From contig JAEZKH010000164.1 in assembly GCA_023415515.1 (NCBI GenBank), positions 1-5,553 of the forward strand: DNA of 5,553 nucleotides. Direction: 5' to 3'. The notes below the pieces were generated by a model that searched no databases, was not told where the DNA came from, and worked only from the letters and a program-made list of their open reading frames with translations. Origin of the DNA: Actinomycetes bacterium. Its GTDB lineage: Bacteria; Actinomycetota; Actinomycetes; Mycobacteriales; Mycobacteriaceae. A program made the translations under genes and the position numbers. Below are positions 1 to 5,237 of the stretch, piece by piece (position 1 is the first letter of the stretch; each line of letters starts with the position of its first letter).

Positions 1-995
1 TCCTCGGTGTTATAGAGGTGGAAGCCGACGCGGACCGCCCCCGCCCGGATCGACGCCCGGATCCCGGCGTCTGCCAGCTTGTCGGCGGCGGCTGTGGGGA
101 TCGACACGATCGCCGAGGCCTCCTGCGGCAGTCGTAGTTCAGCGCGAAGCCGCGACGCCAACCCCACCGTGTGCGCTTCGACGGCCATCCGGTCGAGTGA
201 TGCCAGCCACGGCAGGGTGAGACCCGACCCGAGCACGCTGAACCACGTCGGCGACACATCGAAGCGCCTGGCGTCATCGGCCAGCCGCAGCGGCAGACCG
301 TAGATGGACGACCACGGCTGCTGCCCGGCGTACCAGTTGGCGGCATGCGGAACCATCGCGTCGGACACGCGTGCGCTCAGCGACATCCAGGCCGTGCCCC
401 GCGGCGCCAGCAGCCACTTGTACACCGCCGCGACGGTCACATCGGCCCACGACAGGTCGATGCTCTTCCAGCCGACTGCTTGGGTGACGTCGATGACGGT
501 CAGGGTTTCGGTGCCCGCCACACTCGCTTCGAGCGCGTCGACGTCGAGGACGGCGCCGTTGGCCGACTGCACGAGGCTGGCCGTCACCACGTCGTAGTCG
601 GTGGCCGACGTCACCAACTCGTCGGAATCCAGTTCGGTGACGGTGACGCCGCGCGACGCCTGAGCGGCGAACGGAAAGGTGGTACTTGTGAACTCACTGC
701 GCAGCGTCGCCACCCGGCTGCCGTCGGGGACCGCGGCGGCGACCAGTGCGAGCGCGGCGGACACCGTGCCCGCCATCGCCACCGAATCCACGGGCACGCC
801 GACCAGCGCCGCATAACCCGCCCGGCCCGCGCTGACCGAATCGTCGAACGACGGCACCTCCATCGATCCGGTCTGCCAGGCGCGCAGGCATTCCTGCAGC
901 GCGTCGAACATGAACTGCGGCGGCAGTCCGTACGTCGGCGAGTTCAGAAACCCCTCGGCGCCGACGAATTCGGCGCCGAACGCTTCACGGCTCAT
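1..995 (-). CDS. PLP-dependent class V aminotransferase-like enzyme (3' end beyond window)
   Basis: The frame stays open from ATG at 995 to the left edge: 331 complete codons with no stop seen. It reads as a fold-type I PLP enzyme of the class V aminotransferase / cysteine desulfurase superfamily. The visible signature is Asp169 and Gln172 in IDVTQAVGW, which would contact the pyridine ring, followed by Lys193 in YKWLLAPRGT, the expected Schiff-base lysine. The last visible residues, VRVGFHLYNTE, match the conserved motif near the C-terminus of the family, so probably only about 15-30 residues are missing. The start is fixed by a 4-base ATGA overlap with the stop of the upstream membrane-protein gene and by a poor Shine-Dalgarno, suggesting translational coupling. 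The desulfurase-type His-Lys pair is Tyr-Lys here. EgtE-like C-S lyases share this Tyr-Lys-Trp-Leu pattern as I recall, but no ergothioneine genes are nearby. Substrate and reaction (transamination, C-S lysis or desulfuration) cannot be decided. Confidence 0.88.
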   Translation of the reverse strand, partial: MSREAFGAEFVGAEGFLNSPTYGLPPQFMFDALQECLRAWQTGSMEVPSFDDSVSAGRAGYAALVGVPVDSVAMAGTVSAALALVAAAVPDGSRVATLRSEFTSTTFPFAAQASRGVTVTELDSDELVTSATDYDVVTASLVQSANGAVLDVDALEASVAGTETLTVIDVTQAVGWKSIDLSWADVTVAAVYKWLLAPRGTAWMSLSARVSDAMVPHAANWYAGQQPWSSIYGLPLRLADDARRFDVSPTWFSVLGSGLTLPWLASLDRMAVEAHTVGLASRLRAELRLPQEASAIVSIPTAAADKLADAGIRASIRAGAVRVGFHLYNTE

Positions 996-1300
996 TTCTT
1001 GGGCGGTTGGTCGCCGCGCAGCCTGGCCTGCAGTTGCTCGCGGTCCCGACGGCGCCGCTCGTCGATGGCGGCGATGCTCGCGTTGGCGCGTCGGCGCAAC
1101 GGGGCGAAGATCCACATGCCGAGCGGCAGCGCGATCACGATGGCGAACAGCAGCGCGATGACGATTGGGAAGTCGCGCACCCCGAGCAGGTGGGCGCCCC
1201 CGAAAATCGCCGCGGCCAGGACAACGACGAGCAGAAGCCGGGCCAGCGTGTAGGCCAGCACGTCGACGACGAGGCGGGATCCGGGACGGGAGTCAGGCAC
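992..1300 (-). CDS. DUF4229 family small membrane protein (Rv0531-like)
   Basis: This encodes a 102-residue protein with two predicted membrane helices, about residues 12-38 and 43-66, joined by a short turn (GVRDF). A highly charged, helical C-terminal tail follows (residues 68-102, with IDERRRRDREQL), probably cytoplasmic. Length and layout fit the actinobacterial DUF4229 family, whose function is unknown; Rv0531 in M. tuberculosis is the counterpart I recall. The start is GTG at 1300, with a weak GGTAGG-type ribosome site about 9-14 bases upstream. An internal GTG at residue 14 is a less likely alternative, as it would cut the N-terminal flank off the first helix. Its TGA stop overlaps the ATG of the downstream PLP enzyme (ATGA), so the two are likely co-translated. 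It is separated from the ATPase gene upstream by an opposite-strand small gene, so it probably has its own promoter in the 1301-1349 gap. Confidence 0.85.
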   Translation of the reverse strand: MPDSRPGSRLVVDVLAYTLARLLLVVVLAAAIFGGAHLLGVRDFPIVIALLFAIVIALPLGMWIFAPLRRRANASIAAIDERRRRDREQLQARLRGDQPPKK

Positions 1301-1349
1301 GGCCCGAGCCTACCGACGGCGCGTATATTTACGACAAGGAGGTTTTTGC
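1301..1349. promoter_or_regulatory. Divergent intergenic region with AT-rich dyad, candidate shared promoter
   Basis: These 49 bases separate the starts of the DUF4229 gene (minus) and the small membrane-protein gene (plus). They contain a conspicuous AT-rich patch in a GC-rich setting. The dyad CGTA-TATT-TACG at 1322-1333 offers TATATT (1324-1329) as a plus-strand -10 box and TAAATA (1331-1326) as a minus-strand -10 box. Either would place a transcription start a short distance before its gene, with leaders of roughly 14 to 20 bases. No convincing -35 element is visible on either side, which is common for mycobacterial promoters. The symmetry could also mark an operator. This is inferred from base composition and geometry only. 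Confidence 0.4.
1336..1342 (+). promoter_or_regulatory. Strong Shine-Dalgarno for the small plus-strand gene
   Basis: AAGGAGG, complementary to the 3' end of 16S rRNA over seven bases, lies seven bases before the GTG at 1350. It is the best ribosome-binding site in the window. It decides the start of a 52-codon frame that would otherwise be easy to dismiss as antisense noise. Confidence 0.75.
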
Positions 1350-1508
1350 GTGGCTTATCTGCTCCTCGTACTCGTCTTGAGCGGTCTGATCTACATCGGC
1401 TGGCGGTTGACCCGCGCCACGACCAGGCCCACGACGCGCACGATCGGACCCGACGACGATCCGGAGTTCCTGCGTCGGATCGGCGGGGACAAACCCCGCC
1501 CGAACTGA
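1350..1508 (+). CDS. Small single-pass membrane protein, 52 aa, opposite strand
   Basis: The frame runs from GTG at 1350 to TGA at 1506-1508 and encodes 52 residues. Residues 2-18 (AYLLLVLVLSGLIYIGW) form one hydrophobic helix. A short basic, Thr-rich stretch follows (RLTRATTRPTTRT), then an acidic patch (GPDDDPEF) and a basic tail (LRRIGGDKPRPN). Positive charges after the helix suggest an N-out/C-in small membrane protein. Support for a real gene is the near-perfect AAGGAGG at ideal spacing, a coherent helix-plus-charged-tail composition, and placement exactly in the gap between two minus-strand genes. I recall a small annotated gene, Rv0530A, at the equivalent place in M. tuberculosis, but could not check its identity or strand. 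It converges on the ATPase gene with only 16 bases between the stops, and diverges from the DUF4229 gene. Function is unknown. A role tied to neighbouring membrane complexes is possible but unsupported. Confidence 0.75.
   Translation: MAYLLLVLVLSGLIYIGWRLTRATTRPTTRTIGPDDDPEFLRRIGGDKPRPN
1482..1500. terminator. GC-rich hairpin at the convergent gene ends, candidate bidirectional terminator
   Basis: GGCGGGG (1482-1488) and CCCCGCC (1494-1500) form a perfect 7-base-pair stem, all G:C, around a five-base loop (ACAAA). It lies inside the last codons of the small plus-strand gene and 25 bases past the stop of the minus-strand ATPase gene. It could therefore end minus-strand transcription or limit collision of the two converging transcripts. 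There is no T-tract on either strand, so it would have to act as a U-less hairpin of the kind proposed for mycobacteria, or with Rho. Chance is possible in GC-rich coding DNA. Confidence 0.35.
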
Positions 1509-1524
1509 CTCTCCGCCGTCGGCC

Positions 1525-2601
1525 CTAGAAGAGATCGCCTGCCCGCTTGTTGCCGGGGAACCCGTCCGCCACCACCGCAGCCAACTCGATCAGCGCCTCG
1601 CGCGTCTCGCGTCGCAACCGTTCCAGGCTGATCTCGGCGCCCTCTTCCAGATGCGGGTCGAACGGCACGAGGCGCACCGCCCGACAGCGCCGGTTGAAGT
1701 GGTCGACGACCTTCTGCATATCGACCTTGCCCGACCGCGGTCGCACCGCATTGATCACCGCGATCGAGTTGCGCACCATGTCCTCGTGGCCGTGCGCGTC
1801 GAGCCAATCCAGCGTCGCCGATGCGCTGCGGGCCCCGTCGACCGAACCCGAGCTGATCACGATCAGCACGTCGGCCTTCGACAACACGGCCGACATCGCC
1901 GAGTGCATCAGCCCGGTGCCACAGTCGGTGAGCACCAGGCTGTAGAAGCGTTCCAGCACGTCGAGCGTCTTGGCGTAGTCGGCGGCGCTGAATGCCTCCG
2001 AGACGGCGGGGTCGCTCTCCGACGCCAGCACCTCGAGTCGGCTCGGCCCCTGCGAGGTGTAGCTGCGCACGTCGCTGTAGCGTTCGATGCCCTCGGCGTC
2101 GCGCAGCAGGTGGCGCACCGTGGCAGGCGTCTCGAGCGGCACCTTCTGGCTCAGCGTGCCGCGGTCGGGGTTCGCGTCGACGGCGACGACCCGGTCGCCG
2201 CGGATGGACGCGAACGTGGCGCCGAGCGTCGCGGTGATGGTCGTCTTGCCGACACCACCCTTCAACGACAGCAGGGCGATCCGATAGCAGCCCTGCATGG
2301 GCCGGTTCACCTGGGCCAGCAGGTTGTTGCGATGGACCTCCTTGGGACCCTCACCGAGATTGATCAGCTTGCCCGAGGCCAGATACAGCACCCGGCGCCA
2401 ACCGGACGACGGCGGTCGCTTGTTCTGCCGAAGCAGCGCGGCCGTCGACAGCTCCGGGTAGGGCTCAGGCACGACCGCCGGTTCGCTGACGGGGATCCCG
2501 GTCGGCGGAGTGGGATCGGTCCACTCCGGCGGCGGCGCCTCATCGTTCGCCGGATCGGTGAACCGCTGTTGTGACCGGAAGCCTCGCGGATCGTCAGACA
2601 A
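1525..2601 (-). CDS. MinD/ParA-family P-loop ATPase (Rv0530-like)
   Basis: This is a 358-residue protein. Residues 1-65 are polar, Pro- and acid-rich and probably disordered. Residues 66-105 (GWRRVLYLASGKLINLG onward) form a linker typical of the long MinD-like proteins of ESX/type VII loci, such as EspI. The ATPase domain begins near 107. It has a deviant Walker A, KGGVGKT at 114-120, with both Lys114 and Lys119; a switch-like VDANPDRGTL at 141-150; and a Walker B-type strand LVLTDCGTGL with Asp226. All key ATP-binding and hydrolysis residues appear intact. No terminal amphipathic membrane-targeting helix is obvious. The start is TTG at 2601: an in-frame TAA sits at 2607-2605, so no earlier start is possible, and AAGGAGAAGG ends nine bases upstream. 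The gene follows ccsA by 30 bases and is probably in the same operon. Such ATPases position or regulate membrane-bound complexes; a role in cytochrome c assembly is inference only. Confidence 0.9.
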   Translation of the reverse strand: MSDDPRGFRSQQRFTDPANDEAPPPEWTDPTPPTGIPVSEPAVVPEPYPELSTAALLRQNKRPPSSGWRRVLYLASGKLINLGEGPKEVHRNNLLAQVNRPMQGCYRIALLSLKGGVGKTTITATLGATFASIRGDRVVAVDANPDRGTLSQKVPLETPATVRHLLRDAEGIERYSDVRSYTSQGPSRLEVLASESDPAVSEAFSAADYAKTLDVLERFYSLVLTDCGTGLMHSAMSAVLSKADVLIVISSGSVDGARSASATLDWLDAHGHEDMVRNSIAVINAVRPRSGKVDMQKVVDHFNRRCRAVRLVPFDPHLEEGAEISLERLRRETREALIELAAVVADGFPGNKRAGDLF

Positions 2602-2610
2602 CGGTTAGCC

Positions 2611-2626
2611 CCTTCTCCTTGGACGG
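2611..2626 (-). repeat. 16-base direct repeat, copy 1, carrying the ATPase-gene ribosome site
   Basis: On the minus strand this reads CCGTCCAAGGAGAAGG and is identical to 3662-3647. It lies in the 30-base gap after ccsA. It supplies the purine-rich ribosome-binding site (AAGGAG, then GAAGG) whose end is nine bases from the TTG start at 2601. This supports the TTG call. The base on each side of the 16 differs between the copies. Confidence 0.8.
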
Positions 2627-2631
2627 AAGTC

Positions 2632-3636
2632 TCAGCCGACGCCTGCGTAGGAGTGCAGTCCGACGGTGACGAGGTTGATGAAGAACAGATTGAACACCAT
2701 CGCCACGAAGCCTGCGACGTTGATCCAGGCCGCCTTCTTGTCGCGCCAGCCCGCCGTCGAGCGGGCGTGCAGATAGGCCGCGTAGATCACCCATGCGACG
2801 AACGAGACCGTCTCCTTGGGATCCCAGCCCCAATAGCGGCCCCACGCCTCCTCGGCCCATATCGCCCCGAAGATCACCCCGAAGCCGAACACCGGGAACG
2901 CGAAGATCGTTGTGCGATAGGCGATGCGGTCAAGCGTCTGCGCATCGGGCAGGCGCTGGATGATTCGGCCGACGCCGCCGTCGGCGTCAGGGGACCCCAG
3001 CTTGGACATCTTGACGAGGAACAGGATGCTGGCCACGCCCGCGACGAGGAAAACCCCGGAGCCGAGGCTGACCACCGAAACGTGGATGGGCAGCCAGTAG
3101 GACTGCAGCGCAGGCATGACGGGCGCGGCGTTGGTGTACAGCCAGCGGCCGGAAACCGTCAGCAGGATCAGCACGGGAACGAGCACGAACACCCACAGTG
3201 CGCGGTACTGCGGCCTGCGCAACACGATCGCGCCCGCGACCAGACCCGAGAAACAGGTGAGGTTGATGAACTCGTACATGTTGCCCCACGGCACCCGCGA
3301 GGTCGCCACGCCCCGAAGCACGATGCATGCCAGGAGCATGGCGATGCCCGCGTAGACCAGGACCACCCCGGCCCGGCCCATGCGGTCGTCGAACGGGCGG
3401 CGGGGGGTGTCGGCGACCAGTCCGGGCGTCACGCTGTCGGCGCTGACCCGCGACATCTCTGCTTCGCGCGTGCGCGCCCCGGCTGCGACCAGTTCGCGGT
3501 CAGCGACCTTCCTGCCGCGGGCAGCGGCCAGTTCGACGGCCAGGAAAAGCAACGCGACCACCAACACGACAACTGCTGAGGTGAAGGCCCAGTCCGAATA
3601 GCGGGCCAACCCGATGTCGATGTGCTCGGTGTTCAT
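2632..3636 (-). CDS. ccsA: Cytochrome c maturation protein CcsA (ResC/CcsB type), heme-handling subunit
   Basis: This 334-residue multispanning protein is the channel-like partner of ResB in system II cytochrome c assembly. It carries heme to the outer face, where it is attached to reduced CXXCH motifs of apocytochromes. About eight membrane helices are visible (roughly 17-37, 88-108, 122-139, 145-163, 184-208, 241-259, 275-290 and 304-326). The hallmark Trp-rich WWD segment is WAEEAWGRYWGWDPKET at 260-276. Conserved-looking histidines are H185 (WLPIHVS), H290 (LHAR) and H328 (GLHSYAG), fitting the heme-ligand histidines known for the family. A cytoplasmic-looking charged insert lies at about 38-85. 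ATG at 3636 overlaps the resB stop (ATGA), with AAGGAGAAGG ending ten bases upstream inside resB. NCBI often names this family CcsB, mycobacterial annotation CcsA. Length is normal and nothing looks broken. Confidence 0.95.
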   Translation of the reverse strand: MNTEHIDIGLARYSDWAFTSAVVVLVVALLFLAVELAAARGRKVADRELVAAGARTREAEMSRVSADSVTPGLVADTPRRPFDDRMGRAGVVLVYAGIAMLLACIVLRGVATSRVPWGNMYEFINLTCFSGLVAGAIVLRRPQYRALWVFVLVPVLILLTVSGRWLYTNAAPVMPALQSYWLPIHVSVVSLGSGVFLVAGVASILFLVKMSKLGSPDADGGVGRIIQRLPDAQTLDRIAYRTTIFAFPVFGFGVIFGAIWAEEAWGRYWGWDPKETVSFVAWVIYAAYLHARSTAGWRDKKAAWINVAGFVAMVFNLFFINLVTVGLHSYAGVG

Positions 3637-5237
3637 GTCTTCCAGACCTTCTCCTTGGACGGCTCCGCGGCGTCGAGCCCGTCGAGAAGCCGGTGCGTCA
3701 AGCGCTCGAACTCGTCACCCCACCCCGAGTTGTCCGTGCGCGCGAGTCCACCCAGCTCGACGCTAACCGTACCCGCAGCCGGGTCATCGGTGCTCCTCGC
3801 GTCCGCGGGCGTGATCCGAACCCATACCCTGCGCCGACGCACGATCAACGACACCAAAAGGCCCGCCATCATCGTCAGCGCGGACACCAGCACCCATATC
3901 TGCGCCGGGTCGTGGGAGACCTGCACATTGATGAAGGGCACCGCGCCGTCGAACCGCACCAGCGTGCCGTCGTCCAGCCTGGTCTGCTCGCCGGCGCTCA
4001 GGTTGACCCGCGCCACCTTGTTGAGCCGCTTCTGGTCGATGAGCCGCGGATCGAGGTCGAACAGCGACTGCGGCCTGCCGGTGTCCAGCCCGGTGTCGCC
4101 GCGATAGATGTCGACGGCCACGGCCGGGTCGTTGAGCGCCGGGAAGCTCGACGACAGCAGCTTGCCGTGCAGGAACTGGGTCGGCGCGAACAGCCCTTGG
4201 ATCGCGATCTGGTGTTTGCGGCGCTCGTCGGCGTCGGGATAGGTGCCGCCGGGCGGGTCGAAACGCATCACCCCCGACGACAGCAGGGTGATCTGATCGT
4301 CGGGCCGCCACTGCACGGTCTGGCTGCGGGTCTGGCCGTCGGGAAAGGTCACCGTGAACGTGGGGGCATAGCCGTGCCCCTGCAGGTAGACGCGGTCGCC
4401 ACCGATGCGGAGCGGTTCGTTGACCTTTAGGTGGTAGGGCCGCCACATGCCCGTTTCGAGATCGGCGCCCTGCTGGTAGTCGATGTCAGCGGCGAACGAC
4501 AACGCCTGCCCCGACGGTAGATAGTGCGCATCGAAATCGTTGACGCGCAAGCAGATCGGGTTCAGCGATGTACCGTCGACGGTGTTGCCTGCGCGGAACG
4601 AGTCGAACGCGGCAGGCGAGGCCGAACAGAACCCGGGTCCGCCGTCGGCGATCACGATGACGTTGCCCTCGTAGCCGAACAGCTTGCCGACGGCCACCGC
4701 GACGAGAAGGCCGAGCAGGGAGAAATGGAAGACGATGTTGCCGAACTCCCGCAGATAGCCCTTCTCAGCAGATATCTCGATGGCGCCGTCCCGCGTGCGG
4801 GTGGTGCGGCGCCATCCCGTCAGCCGCTCGTCGACGGTGGTGGCGACGGCGTCGGCGTCACCGCTCACCTCGATGGTGTGGTGTTTGGGCAGGCGGGCCA
4901 GGTTGCGCGGCGCGGCAACCGGGGTGGCGCGCAGGCTGCGGATGTGTTCGAGCAACCGCGGGGTCAGGCAGCCGACGAGGGAGACGAACAGCAGCATGTA
5001 GATCGCGGTGAACCAGAAACTGGAGAACACCTCGAAGGCCTGCAACCGGTTCAGCCACGGACCGATGGTGGGGTGCTCGGCGATGTACTGCTCGACCTTG
5101 GACTCGTTCAGACTGCGCTGCGGCAACAGGGCGCCGGGGATGGCGGCGAGCGCGAGCAGGAACAACAGCACCAGCGCGGTGCCCATCGATGTCAGCGTGC
5201 GCCACGTGTTGCGTACCACCGCGAGGACCCGCCTCAT
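3633..5237 (-). CDS. resB: Cytochrome c biogenesis protein ResB (Ccs1)
   Basis: This 534-residue protein pairs with CcsA as the heme export and ligation complex of system II. Helices lie at about residues 17-38, 70-91, 165-185 and 446-466. A large extracytoplasmic domain (about 190-445) is followed by a cytoplasmic tail. His171 in the third helix (VFHFSLLGLL) matches the conserved intramembrane His of ResB/Ccs1. DRVYLQGHGYAP at 281-292 is a family signature in the outer domain. Cys204 (GFCSA) and Cys229 (NPICL) are the only cysteines in the outer domain and may form a disulfide; I recall this pair as common in actinobacterial ResB. The frame is open upstream to 5543, but ATG at 5237 is preferred: it sits in an ATGA overlap with the ccdA stop, has GAGG eight bases upstream, and yields a normal ResB N-terminus. 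The upstream extension is Arg-rich and antiparallel in character to real protein, and lies over ccdA. The final codons contain the ribosome site of ccsA. Confidence 0.95.
   Translation of the reverse strand: MRRVLAVVRNTWRTLTSMGTALVLLFLLALAAIPGALLPQRSLNESKVEQYIAEHPTIGPWLNRLQAFEVFSSFWFTAIYMLLFVSLVGCLTPRLLEHIRSLRATPVAAPRNLARLPKHHTIEVSGDADAVATTVDERLTGWRRTTRTRDGAIEISAEKGYLREFGNIVFHFSLLGLLVAVAVGKLFGYEGNVIVIADGGPGFCSASPAAFDSFRAGNTVDGTSLNPICLRVNDFDAHYLPSGQALSFAADIDYQQGADLETGMWRPYHLKVNEPLRIGGDRVYLQGHGYAPTFTVTFPDGQTRSQTVQWRPDDQITLLSSGVMRFDPPGGTYPDADERRKHQIAIQGLFAPTQFLHGKLLSSSFPALNDPAVAVDIYRGDTGLDTGRPQSLFDLDPRLIDQKRLNKVARVNLSAGEQTRLDDGTLVRFDGAVPFINVQVSHDPAQIWVLVSALTMMAGLLVSLIVRRRRVWVRITPADARSTDDPAAGTVSVELGGLARTDNSGWGDEFERLTHRLLDGLDAAEPSKEKVWKT
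3647..3662 (-). repeat. 16-base direct repeat, copy 2, carrying the ccsA ribosome site
   Basis: Minus-strand CCGTCCAAGGAGAAGG, identical to 2626-2611. Here it is coding, giving PSKEK in the ResB tail, and also acts as the ribosome-binding region for ccsA. Its end is ten bases before the ATG at 3636. It is about 1 kb from copy 1, with ccsA lying between the two. Confidence 0.8.

Noticed and set aside
345..1253. 302-codon plus-strand open frame
   Set aside because: It is Arg/His-rich low-complexity protein antisense to the PLP enzyme and DUF4229 genes. No domain or ribosome site supports it; GC-rich codon bias keeps the opposite strand open.
1007..1528. 173-codon plus-strand frame overlapping the small gene
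   Set aside because: It uses a different frame from the 52-codon gene, is Arg/Asp/His-rich, and lacks a ribosome site. The shorter frame has both a ribosome site and a membrane helix.
1651..2574. 307-codon plus-strand open frame opposite the ATPase gene
   Set aside because: The composition (RHRR, HVAV, GRR runs) is typical of antisense frames in GC-rich DNA, while the minus strand encodes intact Walker motifs.
2653..3579. 308-codon plus-strand open frame opposite ccsA
   Set aside because: Highly charged, His/Asp/Arg-rich translation without domains; the minus strand carries the WWD motif and membrane helices of CcsA.
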